A stretch of DNA of 64,000 nt, from NCBI GenBank assembly GCA_037179335.1, contig JAKZHN010000009.1, forward strand, positions 372,001 through 436,000, given 5' to 3'. Shown here in pieces: positions 21,684 to 32,341 of this stretch. The translations under genes and the position numbers were made by a program. The stretch is from Cyclaneusma minus. Lineage: Eukaryota; Ascomycota; Leotiomycetes; Marthamycetales; Marthamycetaceae. Each line of letters opens with the position of its first letter. Position 1 is the stretch's first letter. Below the pieces are notes generated by a model. That model was not told the origin of the DNA and did not search any database. It saw only the letters and a list, made by a program, of their open reading frames with translations.

Positions 21684-23123
21684 GGTTGGGGAGGCCCGGC
21701 CGGGGGCAAGGAGCGTTGACTGTTGGCCGCCGGAGATGTGCGATGATTGCTCAGCTTGCGAAGAAGAACTTAATCCATTGTGTGAGGTTTGGGAGTCATG
21801 AGTGGCGAGGGCGAATTCGGTGGTCTGAGTGTTGTTGTATTATGCTATGCTGCTGAGGTGGAAGGCGAGGTTTCGTGTTGGTCCCTGAATGACGATCCCA
21901 GCTCTCGGCCCAAGATTCGTCAGATCCGTGAATGCAAAACGACGACTCGGAACATCCCGAGATCGCCTTTATTTACATGCAAAAACCAGCATTTATTAGT
22001 AGAGAATTGTAATAATAAGAACTAGTAGGGGACGACTGATGGAATTAAACCTAACATTTATACCCCATATAGGGTAAACTCTAGGCTTCATTAGAATCCG
22101 TAAAGAAATTCATTTAGCGGCAAGAATCGAAAGTACTTGAACATGCCTAAGTTGTATAATTCTTTGCCCTCAAAGACTTTGCCAAATTAATCATCTGTAC
22201 AACTAGCTGGAATCATTATATGAAATTCAAGTTCCCTACGTATTGACCAACCGTTCTTAGCCCGTGCCCCTGACCACTCACCCCTGACGAGCCCCTGATA
22301 CAATGAATATTAGTAGTGATTCCACCATACAAAATGTATCTTAATTTCAGAATTTGGAAACCTGAGCCTCAGATAGTATTTACAAAGGAAAACCGGATCC
22401 TTGCTTCCATTGCCTCCCCACCTCCCTTGAGCCCCTTCCCACCTTACCTCGCCTGTTTTCTACCAGAAATACGATTCAGGAGAAAATCGATCCAAATGTG
22501 GGATTTGAAAACTTGGACATGGGTTTACGGCTTTGTCTTCAAAGTTATAAAGGGAAAAACAGGTATTTTCGTAATCTCTGGGAAATTTACAATCGATTGA
22601 TAAACATCATGGATTTCGGTCGACGTGCAACAAAATATGCTTTTTTAATGTACTTGCTTTAGCGAGCATAGCGCCTTTATTAATATTCTATCTGCGGATG
22701 GCGGTAGACAAACTGGTGGATGAACGAAATTACATCGAGGGCGGAGGATCCTGGCATCAACAGAGTACTGGAGAATCGACAGGGTGGGATGACTGACAAA
22801 GACGAGCCAGAATATCAAACCCCTTCAACGCAGAGGTGCCTCGTTTGAGATCCAAATCATAGGTATGGTATGGAATCATGATGACTGATGAATTTAGAGT
22901 CCATGGACAATAGGGGACTTCAGAACTGAGAACCTAGAACTAATCTGCAAGTAGCCTGAAAATGCTTCAAAAAGTTACTTTTGCTTCTTTACAAACCTAG
23001 TCATCATGGAATCCATCGTCTGTCTATAAGCGATGGGAGACATTGCAAAAGACGCCCAACGCCATTGCTCCCCCCCCCTCCTCAAAAAAATCCAGTCATC
23101 ACATCGTCATCTTCAGCTAACAC
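21684..23123. other. intergenic region with one repeat tail
   Basis: About 1.4 kb, AT-leaning, with no conserved coding sequence. At about 22590-22636 it contains ATCGATTG followed by GGTCGACGTGCAACAAAA, the same end sequence as the two MITE-like elements at 36.85 and 37.17 kb. Confidence 0.45.
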
Positions 23124-23898
23124 CTATGGTCTCATAGGCAGTCTCTTGTACTCCCCGAATTCCTCTTCCAACTCCCTTTCCGTCCACTGTTTTTCCGGCT
23201 CTGAGCCGATATAGGCCCCATTCCCATCTCTAGCAAAATGCTTCAAGTAATCTCTGCGTGGCATGAATACAACTATGAATCTCTGGTGACCGGACGAGCT
23301 TCCAGACCTAAATCTGCCGAGAAAGCTCTTTCTTCTGTGTTTTCTGCTGGGATTGTCAGTAAGCTGTATACAGCAGAGTTCAAGTGAGGTGGTAAGCCTA
23401 CATTTCACCTTCGCTCCTGACATAATTTGTCACGATTGCTGGGACGATGCTATCGTCCGTATATCGCTGTGGAAGCAAGTTCGGCGCTTCATACATGCCA
23501 CCCCAACCACCAGTCAAGCCTGAGATCTTCGTCGCCGGTAGAGGTCGTCCGGTGGCCGTGAAGCGCTGCATAGCATCATCATCGCCATTTGCTGCTTGAT
23601 TGTCGATCTCGGAGGCATTGGGTAGTAAAGGCATGCCGTCAATGGAGTGCGTTTCTCGTCCGCCGTTCTGATACGCTGCTGGTTGTAGACGGTGGTCTTC
23701 GGTGTATTTCACGTTGCCGTCTTCTTCTCTGTAGGGCAGCATGACGGAGTTTGAGCGGGCGTGTTTGGGCTTGGATGGCTTGGGAGGAGTATCGGACATC
23801 TTGGAATAGGTGCCATCGGAAGCCCGGCGGGTGAAGCGTCGCTTGACGGGATCGGAGACGGTGTGGAGGGAGGACGCTGCTCCTATAGCTAGACACAT
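23124..23898 (-). CDS. conserved-looking fungal protein of unknown function
   Basis: Two exons, 23898-23402 and 23346-23124, splice in frame (GTAGGC..CCAG, 55-nt intron) to 239 residues. There is a Ser/Lys-rich N-terminal half with K-R-R-F-T-R-R-A-S-D-G-T-Y. The central part contains A-T-K-I-S-G-L-T-G-G-W-G-G-M-Y-E-A-P, and a compact C-terminal module reads H-Q-R-F-I-V-V-F-M-P-R-R-D-Y-L-K-H-F-A then E-K-Q-W-T-E-R-E-L-E-E-E-F-G-E-Y. The C-terminal module looks like a conserved filamentous-fungal block without assigned function. No membrane segment is present. I do not recognise the gene. Its promoter is shared with the RFC subunit on the other strand. Confidence 0.7.
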
Positions 23899-24499
23899 TT
23901 TGGATGTTGAATGCTTGAGAGAATAGTGAGAGAATTGAGAATTCTGAGAGGCAGATCTGTGTCTGGGAGAGGTGAAGAAATCAAGAAGATGGGCCGTGAC
24001 ACATTAAAACCTACACATAGGGCCGTAGGCTTATATAGCTCAACCACCACGACTGATGACGGCGGCGGGGTAGGGGGTCAGTTTACGACGACGTGTCGAG
24101 GAAAAAGTAAAACACGACGTACTAGTAATGAGGAGAACTCTAGTCGGTACAGCACAACTTACAACGCAACTGTTGGGATAAAGGATTGAAATAGAGCAAC
24201 ACGGCCGAGTCGGAAGTTATGATGTGTATACAAGTTGAAACGTACCAGCGAGGTTTAAAAGGTCCAGATTCCTGACCGGAGCCGAGTGCCTCTCTACGCG
24301 AACTCTAAATCGGGACTAGTTTCAACGCGTCGGAGAATTGGCGCGTCTTCCCGGCCAAGCTCTCCAGCTCTACAACTGCTCCTTCAATCCATTCGCCCAC
24401 GTCGAGCACAACAACATTATTGTTGCTGTCATAAGAAAGTCTAAACTTGTCGACGCCCCCGAACGCGCATCCTCACACGACATCCTCGAACCCGCAATC
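23899..24499. promoter_or_regulatory. divergent promoter between unknown gene and RFC subunit
   Basis: A 0.6-kb region separating divergently transcribed genes. No further feature is recognised. Confidence 0.4.
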
Positions 24500-25731
24500 A
24501 TGTCAGACTACGGAGATGAGATGGACGTCGATCCTCCAGCGGTCGACGACAAAGTTGTCTTCAGTTCAGACAATGTTAATACCAAGGGAAAAAGGAGCGC
24601 CGCCAACCTACCCGTCGAGGCTGAAGACTCTCTACCCTGGTAATTATCTTGAGATTTCGAAAGCCGAATACTGGCTGATGATTACAACACAGGGTTGAGA
24701 AATACCGTCCTGACACCCTCGAAGATGTCTCCGGTCACCACGATATCCTAGCCACAATCAACAGATTCGTCGACACCAACCGCCTCCCACATCTCCTTCT
24801 GTACGGTCCTCCAGGAACCGGCAAGACATCCACCATCCTCGCCCTGGCCCGCCGCATCTTCGGCGCCAAAAACATGCGCCAAATGGTGCTCGAGCTCAAC
24901 GCCTCCGACGACCGCGGTATCGACGTCGTGCGTGAACAGATCAAGACCTTCGCCTCCACCAAGCAAATCTTCAGCCTCGCCCCCTCCAAAGGCGCTCCCT
25001 CCTCCGTCGGCTCCTACAAGCTCATCATCCTTGACGAAGCCGACGCCATGACCTCCACCGCGCAAATGGCTTTGCGCCGAATCATGGAGAAGTACACTGC
25101 CAACACCCGTTTTTGCATTATTGCAAATTACACACATAAGCTCAGTCCCGCGCTGCTGTCCAGATGTACGAGGTTTAGATTCTCACCCCTGAAAGAAGCA
25201 GACATCAGGGTGCTGGTCGACAAAGTTATCGAGGAGGAAAACGTTCAAATTACACCTGCTGCTACCAATGCTCTTGTTCGCTTGAGCAAGGGTGATATGC
25301 GACGTGCCTTGAACGTGCTCCAAGCTTGTCACGCATCCAGCACTCCTTTACATATCCCCGGCCAGCCGAAACCGCAGGAGAAAGACGTTGTGCGTGATAT
25401 GATCGACGAAGCTGCCATTTTCGACTGCATAGCTAGCCCGCACCCCGAGGACATCAGCACCATTCTCGACACGTTGCTGAAAACCAGCGATGTGACCAGC
25501 TGCTTGCAGATGATCAATAGTCTGAAGGTCACGAAGGGATTGGCGCTGGCGGATATTATCACGAGTCTGAGCGAGGAGCTGATGAAGCTGGATGTGGCGC
25601 CCGAGGTGATGATTACATGGTTGGATGGCCTGGCAGAGGTCGAGTATAGGCTAAGCGGTGGAGGTGGGGAGGCGGTGCAAACTGGAGCGGTGGTGGGTGT
25701 GATCAGGAATGGTGTTGAGTTGATGGGCTGA
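24500..25731 (+). CDS. RFC3: replication factor C small subunit (yeast Rfc3-like clamp loader)
   Basis: Exons 24500-24639 and 24693-25731 give 392 residues. After an acidic 45-residue leader comes P-W-V-E-K-Y-R-P (RFC box II). The AAA+ module follows: Walker A G-P-P-G-T-G-K-T at 85-92, the E-L-N-A-S-D-D-R-G-I-D box, Walker B L-I-I-L-D-E-A-D-A-M, sensor-1 region I-A-N-Y, and the S-R-C arginine-finger motif in L-L-S-R-C-T-R-F-R-F. A C-terminal helical collar domain completes it. In the RFC pentamer this subunit helps load PCNA onto primer ends with ATP hydrolysis in the nucleus. The length and the V-E-K-Y-R-P start fit the Rfc3 (human RFC5) branch better than Rfc2 or Rfc4; that subunit assignment is from resemblance. 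The gene is unrelated to the cluster to its left. Confidence 0.92.
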
Positions 25732-26309
25732 TTTCACGGGCTATGGATACTGATTTCATGGCCATGAATGTTGGGGAAATGGTCGAATTGCATCTTAGCT
25801 AGGCGTTCTCACGGTACATCTCAGGGACTCAGATATGTGTTGTTCCTTCTGAAGGGCAAACTGGTGCATAAAAGGTTGAAATGACGGCGCTTGCGATTTC
25901 AATCAAGAATTTACCTTCCATTTTGAGCATCAAACCCCATGCACTTCCTTCCCGGGTTTGAATAAAAATCACTTATCAAAGACGGAGAGTGGCTTGGTGC
26001 CGGTGAGCATCGATGCGGCTCATTGGAGAAGGCGCGAGCCCACGTCCCTATCCATGAGGGGTAGGGGCCCCCAAGGCGGACGACGGCAAGCATCAAATTT
26101 ATTTATTCTCGCACTCTTCTTCCCCCTTCTCCCTTCTAGTTACCAAGTTCCAGTATCCAGTACATGTACTTCAGTATTCATCCAGTACTTCAGTATCCAG
26201 TTCTTCTTTGGTACATGTATTCATTCAGACCTCAAATTCTGCCAAATTCTTAGCCCTGCTCAGTCCAACAATATCATTCGGCGGTCATTCATCACGGTCT
26301 ACTCTCACC
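25732..26309. other. intergenic/promoter region of the coiled-coil gene
   Basis: Contains short direct repeats of CAGTATCCAG, CAGTATTCATCCAG and GTACATGTA between about 26150 and 26215, just upstream of the next gene. No coding region is seen. Confidence 0.4.
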
Positions 26310-27323
26310 ATGCCCGCCAAAACTCGTTCCACCGCGAAGGCAGGCCGCACCTCGAAGGTCTTCCGTAGCTCACCCCCGGAACCCCTACCCAGGCCCCCGT
26401 CTACTCAGACTGCCCTCGGATCCGTCCCACGGCCGAAGTGGTACGAGAAAAGGAAACGCGGTGCTTCTCCAGAAGCGGAGGCAGGCCGCTCAGCAAAGCC
26501 CCCACGCACTACCTCATCCCCGACCCCGGACCCCCCACCCGGCAGCTCACCCCCGGAACCCCTACGCAGGCCCGTACCTTCCATCCAGCGACCAGTTTGG
26601 CACTCGAAAAAGAAGCGCAGTGCTTCTCCGCAGGCGGAGGGAGGCCGCTCAACGAAGGTCCGCGGTATCTCACCCCGGGAACCCCAGCGCAACCCTTCCA
26701 TCTCAGCACAGAAGGATCCCTCGACGGTCGGACGAATAAGTCCAGTACCTGAAAATACCGGCGAACAGCCGACATCCAAGCCTTACACTGCCGTCTCACC
26801 GCACATGACGTCCTCGAGGGGCGAACTACGAAGTCCAATCCGTGACCACACCAGCCCCCACCCAGAAGTCAGGGCACTCACCTCTCCCGTCGAGCCGCAA
26901 AAGAAATCCACCTCGATCAAGGGTCCCAGTTCTTCTCCGCCCGCGGTCCACCCAGAACCCGAGCCCCCATCCCCAGAGGCGCCGAAATTTTTTTCTGCTT
27001 CGCGTGAGCTAGAGCGGGACCTGCGAGACGAATGGTACCTGGATATTCGTCAACACGAAGTCGACCAGAGAGATCTCGAGGGGGTCTTACGCGGACGAGA
27101 GCTGAAGAAGAAGGATCGGGAAATGGACTTGAAGGAGATGGAGTTGGAGTTACGCGAACGAGAGGTGGATGCGAAGGATCGGGAATTGGACTTGAGGGAA
27201 AGGGAGATCGGATTGCAGGAACGGGATATGGCGTTCAGGCACCGGACTCATTATTTTGAAAGGGAACATGCTGAGAGAGATGCTGCGATAGATGCTGCGG
27301 CAAATGCTGCAATGCACGGATAG
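26310..27323 (+). CDS. uncharacterised repetitive protein with charged C-terminal coiled coil
   Basis: Single exon, 337 residues from M-P-A-K-T-R-S at 26310 (context TCACCATG). The N-terminal half is Pro/Ser/Arg-rich and contains two imperfect ~48-residue tandem copies built on S-S-P-P-E-P-L-x-R-P, W-(Y/H)-x-K-(R/K)-K-R and A-G-R-S-(A/T)-K. The C-terminal ~100 residues form a long charged helix of R-E-L-D-L-R-E-R-E-V-type repeats (7-residue periodicity) ending in an Ala-rich tail. No enzyme motif, signal peptide or membrane segment is visible. Codon use and composition resemble its neighbours. I do not recognise a family; the repeats suggest a rapidly evolving, perhaps lineage-specific gene. 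It could be weakly or not expressed. Confidence 0.6.
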   Translation: MPAKTRSTAKAGRTSKVFRSSPPEPLPRPPSTQTALGSVPRPKWYEKRKRGASPEAEAGRSAKPPRTTSSPTPDPPPGSSPPEPLRRPVPSIQRPVWHSKKKRSASPQAEGGRSTKVRGISPREPQRNPSISAQKDPSTVGRISPVPENTGEQPTSKPYTAVSPHMTSSRGELRSPIRDHTSPHPEVRALTSPVEPQKKSTSIKGPSSSPPAVHPEPEPPSPEAPKFFSASRELERDLRDEWYLDIRQHEVDQRDLEGVLRGRELKKKDREMDLKEMELELREREVDAKDRELDLREREIGLQERDMAFRHRTHYFEREHAERDAAIDAAANAAMHG

Positions 27324-28488
27324 GGTTTTCTGAAAATTGATGACGAGGAGGAGGAAGAGGGGGCGGAAGGACAGGTTGCAGGATTAGAGGAATGAGCAAG
27401 TAAGGGGCAGATGTGGGCAGAGATGGGTCAGTTGGTGCTTTAAAAAGATTGCTTTAGGAGTGCCCTTGTAATGTGATATTCAAAAGTGATTGTTAATGCT
27501 CCAAGTGATTGTGAATATTTCGAGTGACTGTTGCAAGTGACTGGAGATCTTCCAAGTGATCAGGAGATAATGGTGCATTCCAATTAATTGAGAATACTTC
27601 CCGATACTCCGTCCATTGTGCTTTTCTCACCCTAGCAAGACAGAATATTCAACAACTGAAGCTAACACTCGCAGTTCTTCGTCAATCTTCCTGCCGTAGC
27701 ACTCACTCTTCCTTGTAATAGTTCTCGAAACATAGGTAATCTGGATCATTATCAAGATTAATATTCACAACTTTCTTGCTTGCCGTAATCTTCATCCTCG
27801 AGGTAGAAAGACAAATTCAAAACGAATACCAAATAAGTCAAGAGAGGCCAAAACGAAAAGGCCACAAAAACTTAAGAATTCCATCCCTACGTGCGTGAAG
27901 ATAATGCGAGGAAGGGAGAGATTTCAACCTCTGGTTTCGAAGGCAGGGAAATCTCAAAAAACTATCTTGCCTTGCTCAACACGCTCAAGAAGGACGGTGC
28001 AAGTGCCAACTACTGAGCCGTTTTCCTGTGAAGGTGTCAACAGATCAGTTGGTTGTGATTTTTGAAACATACGTACGTAGTGCCGCACACTCTCTGGACT
28101 CCGCTGCTAGCTTGGTCAAGTGTTGAGACGCAGCAGCTTCGTACACTTGGTAACCTCACTTCTTGTGACTCTATGTTCAAGCACCAGCTTATCTCGCCGG
28201 ACTATACAAGTGAGGAGATTGGAGTATGGCAGGCCATGGGCCACTTTTGGGTATCATGCAATCGTGTTGAAATCTATGCCATACTCATGAAAGTCAAACT
28301 CCGCATCTCAGCCCCCTTTTAGTTGACACCTCAGCAACAACTACGCCCATACACCTCAAACCCACCAAACGCAAGCCCTACCCCTCTCTCCCCCAATAAC
28401 GCATCATTCATTTCAGCATTCCTTCGTCATCTCATCTCATCAAATACCTAGGTATCAATCACCCCTCAAGTCACCACCAACTCGCCCT
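27324..28488. other. intergenic region with minisatellite array
   Basis: About 1.2 kb 3' of the coiled-coil gene and 3' of the Opi3-like gene. It carries a decayed minisatellite (27475-27600, listed separately). The frame at 28062-28322 has no recognisable domain. Confidence 0.4.
27475..27600 (-). repeat. decayed minisatellite array 1 (AATCACTTGGA family, reverse orientation)
   Basis: Repeats of CAAGTGATTGTGAATATTTC-like units, about five to six copies with drift. Read on the minus strand they match the AATCACTTGGAATATTC consensus of the arrays at 40.98, 43.60 and 45.50 kb. Confidence 0.55.
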
Positions 28489-29322
28489 CTACTCCCCCTT
28501 CTTCCCCCCCGCCCTCTCCCTCTTAGCATAAATCTCCGCCGTAAACGGATCCTCAAACCCCAACGCCACCAAATAAACCCCCAACACCTCCGTCGTCAAC
28601 GCCACCCCCGCCGGTTTCCCATACAGCAGCGCCGTGCCCAAAAAGCTCATCGTGCTGCCATAATACATAGGCGCATCCGTCACATTGAACGGAAAACTCG
28701 TAACCCGCTTGTCCATCAGAATGCCAAAGTAATCGCCCAAGTATGTGCCTGTGATGCCTAAAGCCCACATTGAGGACAGGACGAGCGTGTTGCCTGCGGC
28801 GAGGAGAGCGTAGGCGAGGAATTGGAAAGGGGGAGTGAGGAGGAGGGGTGCGGTGGGTTGGTGCCGGAGGGCGCGCTCGTAGAGGATGTCGCGGATGATG
28901 CCGAGGGAGAAGATGCTTATGGCGAGGGCGTAGCAGGCGAGACGAGAGTTGCCGGCGAAGAGCTTGGTGAGGACTTTGTTGTGGTATTCTTTGGACATTC
29001 ATGTTAGTTACTCTGCTGGTTTCGGGAACCGGGGGGGGTGGGTGGTACCTTGACGGGCGACGGTGCTGGGAATTGGTGTTAGTCTCGGGATCCCTTTTGC
29101 GAGGCTTTTGGGATACTGGGGGAATTGGCTTACTTCCAGAAGACGGGATTGAAGGCAATGGCTGCGGCAGCGACTGGAGACGATGTCAGTATATGGACTT
29201 GATGATTTCTGGCTTGTTGGATTCTGGCTTGGTGGATTTCCGGGGAGCTTCGGATACATACCAGCTAAGCTCTTCTGATCAAAGTCGATCAGACCTTTGC
29301 TTTGGCCCACGAAGGTCGTCAT
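28489..29322 (-). CDS. OPI3: phospholipid N-methyltransferase, Opi3/PEMT type
   Basis: Four exons, 29322-29262, 29161-29134, 29065-29049 and 28988-28489, give 201 residues, close to yeast Opi3 (206). Exons 2 and 3 are only 28 and 17 nt, but the spliced text A-F-N-P-V-F-W-N-T-V-A-R-Q-E-Y-H-N-K is exactly the family's first block. Four hydrophobic helices follow. The AdoMet-binding region includes A-L-G-I-T-G-T-Y-L-G-D-Y-F-G-I-L and G-S-T-M-S-F-L-G-T-A-L, ending with E-D-P-F-T-A-E-I-Y-A-K-R-E. It methylates phosphatidyl-N-methylethanolamine in two steps to phosphatidylcholine in the ER membrane. This is a conserved cellular gene, not cluster-specific. Confidence 0.9.
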
Positions 29323-29831
29323 TTTGACTGAAGCTGTAGAGACAGTTGGTTCAGGTGGGAGATAGTTTTTGAAGGCTTTGAGAGAGAGGGTGATGATTGA
29401 AGGTGGTGTTGTTGGAAGTGGATGAGGTGGTTGAACGGAGGCCGGTTGCGGTTAGACACGGCTATGACGTCGGGACCAGAAGGTGGGGAAGCAATCGGGA
29501 GATGGTTGAGGATGGAATTAGCTTTTGATCAACAATTCTAATTGTCAATTCCTTCCTGATTACCTATCGTTGGGCGTTTGCCTGGTATCCGGAATATCAG
29601 TACTTGAAGGGGTTCGTTCGAAAGCTAAACCGTCGGTCGTCCTCCTGATCCCTTCTCACCATATCTGTTGTAAGCTCGCTCGCCGGTTTACACGAGCACC
29701 TTGAAAAAGCAGTATGAAACTTTTCGCTTTTGCTATTCGCTATTATAACATTACCGCCTGTTGTGGATATCATAAAAGTCATTATATGCTCAAAATCCAA
29801 GACCCATACCCCGTACGCCAGATTTGTAGGT
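29323..29831. other. promoter of the Opi3-like gene and 3' region of RXT2
   Basis: A 0.5-kb intergenic stretch with no supportable gene or repeat. Confidence 0.4.
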
Positions 29832-31511
29832 CTAGTTTGCTCTCCTTGTCCTGGGCTTCTTGACTGTTGCAGTGACTTCCTCTTCGTCTTCATCCGCTCC
29901 CTTTTTCAGGTCTTCTTCAAGGTCCCATTCATCCTTGTCGTACCAATCCTCGCCGTCCGACATTTCCCCAATATGTCCCTCGGCTTTCGCCCATTGCATT
30001 ACTTGCAAACGCATCCTATCTGCTTTTTGCAAATTATGCAAAAGCTTCTCGCAGCCACGACACACTTCTTCTTGTTTTTGGATGTACATTTGCGTCAGAC
30101 GTCGCAATTCTTCGGCCTCCTGCGGCGGGAGCCCAACGTCGCGGTCTGGATGTGCCGACGGCGGGGCGAGGAAATATGGATGAATGTAGGTTTCATCAGG
30201 AGGCTCAGGGGTCGGGGATTGTCGACTTGGGTTGGTGTTGGAATTGTCAGAGTCAGCCTGGGCTTGCGCACGTGTTCGCATTCGAGTTTGTGGTGGTGCT
30301 TCCCCTGCGTCCTCCATGATTGTGTCATCGTCATCGCCTGCTCTCACCCGCTCAGCGGTGTAATGCTCTGGCGTCGTCCATGGGCCTTCCACTCTCTGTA
30401 TCATTACTTCAGCATGCTCGAACTCGATTCCAGGTACAACCACAATCGACCCATCAGCTATTGCTGATGGATGCTCTTGGACGCCGTTTGAAGGCTCCAG
30501 ATCCTGTTCCCTTTCGGCATGCCGACTCGCAGCATCTGGAGCATCCAAGGCAGCATCCGCCATGGGGACATCGTTGTCCTGATCTCGAGCTTGTTGTGCG
30601 CCAGACTCGGGGGCGTTTGTAACCGGCTCTCGCGTTTCCACAACGGCGCGCTCTTTCCCTTTAATAGATCCAATGGATTTTGTCGGTGTGTCTAACACCA
30701 TTCGATCTCCCGTGGAACCATTTTCCGTAGGTTGCTCATCATTGAATAGGGCCAGGTCATTATCCGTCTCCATCATACCGCAGGGCACCCAGTCGTGGTC
30801 CCCGCTCAGTTTTGTCAGCAGCTGTTTCATCTTCCATAGCGTAGCCTTCTCTTTGTGCACCATTTCAATCGCATCATGTGTAAGTTCGGTGAGAGTTTTC
30901 GAAGTGAAAGGTCGGGAGAGTGTGGGGTGATTGGGCAGATCGGCGGCGGCGGTTAGCGGAGCGAGAAGATCTGAGCACAGTCATGTTAACAATTGTCTGC
31001 AAAGAACGAGAAGCCATACACCCACTTTCAAGCCTGATACCTGCATATGGATCGAACTGCTCTGCTGCTGCCAGAGCTTCTTGGGCGCGTTCATCGTCAT
31101 CGTCGCTGTCAATCTCCCAGCCGTCATCGTCGTAAAGCTTGGGCTTTCTGCTGATGATATCCCGTTGGAAACCAGCATGGGAGATAGTCTAGAAGCCCAT
31201 TAGTATAGTACTGAATAGTGCGGCGCATGCGAAAACAGGTGCTCTCGTACTCTCTTGTAAGTTTGAGTTCCGTTCGCAGGTGCCAATTGGCCCTCGCGGA
31301 TATACTTGGCTCTCTTCCGCAGCTTATTGCCTCGGTTTGTAATGGGTTCGACTGGATCTTCGGGCTCAGATTCGGTTTCTGCATGCAGGAGTATCAGCTT
31401 CTGCAACTTGGAGCCGACTCTGGCTGATGGGGCCGTACCATAAGCCCTCCGCTTCACAGCCTTCTTGATGCCGGCGATGGTTTCGGCGAAGATCATAGTT
31501 TGGTTAGACAT
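29832..31511 (-). CDS. RXT2: Rxt2-like subunit of the Rpd3L histone deacetylase complex
   Basis: Three exons, 31511-31251, 31188-31041 and 30970-29832, give 515 residues. The RXT2 N-terminal domain spans about residues 9-175. It includes E-T-I-A-G-I-K-K-A-V-K-R-R-A-Y, N-R-G-N-K-L-R-K-R-A-K-Y-I-R-E-G, the A-G-F-Q-R-D-I-I-S-R-K-P-K-L-Y-D-D-D-G-W-E block that only appears after splicing, and E-A-L-A-A-A-E-Q-F-D-P-Y. The middle is acidic and disordered. A later segment, R-R-L-T-Q-M-Y-I-Q-K-Q-E-E-V-C-R-G-C-E-K-L-L, is helical with two Cys, followed by an acidic patch and a basic end. It should act in nuclear transcriptional repression with Sin3/Rpd3. It is divergent from the TRAPPC11 gene. Confidence 0.87.
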
Positions 31512-32341
31512 GGTGAGCGTGTATAAGGAAGCTTTCGATCGGATTTCTCAGATAAAGGCCTGACCAAAAACAGGGTCCGGCAGAATGACGAAGATTCAGC
31601 TGGGCTGTAATTGAGAGGATGTGCCGCGATTCGGAGCAGTTGAGCGCATCGGAGGGGAGTCTGAGTGGGAAGCTTTCGTCGGTTGTTTCTGTGTCTGTCG
31701 AAGGGAGTAAAAGGGGAGAAGTGGCGGATAAGCAAGTTTCAGACGAAAGGTCGAGATTGAGCGTAATGGTAGTATTCTCATGGATTTGAAAGAGACGAGT
31801 GTTTGCGCAAAGGCGAGTGATCCTCCAGCCTCGGGGCAACCAAGGAACAACGTTAAGCCGAGGCCAAGCGGTCACCGTGTCAAACAACGTCATCCAAAGT
31901 TGACAGCAACTACAATATATTTCTACTTGCTGCATATAATCATTTTTTTAGGAAGGTTCTAGATCATATGGAGATATAGTAGCTCTTCTGAAGCCAAATA
32001 CACATTCCAAGATTGTCTTTAACGAAGCTCAGGCATATATTGTCAGCGTCAGTCAAGATGGAGATTTGACAGACTCGTCAATCATTTAGCCACGCGCATC
32101 GAGCTACAGCGAGGCTGAACCAGAAACCCCCAACATTGACGAATTCCGGACCATCTCTGTGCCCGAACCAGCTCTTCCCACAAGAGTCAGTGCCCTAATT
32201 ACTGTATGTGCCAAATCGAAATCATCTGAATATCAAAGGCACTGGGGAGCTCAATCTCACCTACAATCGAATCCCGTGGCTGAAAGCTGCGGACATATAG
32301 CAACCACTGCAAGCTCATGGATTGCCCGCAACTACCACAAA
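31512..32341. promoter_or_regulatory. divergent promoter between RXT2 and TRAPPC11
   Basis: A 0.8-kb region. The reading frame upstream of the TRAPPC11 ATG stays open from about 32159, but its translation has no family character, so it is treated as leader sequence. Confidence 0.4.

Noticed and set aside
26208..26309. An upstream start for the coiled-coil protein
   Set aside because: The frame there opens with TTG, not ATG; the ATG at 26310 has a good context.
32159..32341. In-frame extension upstream of TRAPPC11
   Set aside because: The translation lacks family resemblance, and the family begins at M-D-G-Y-P-P-Y.
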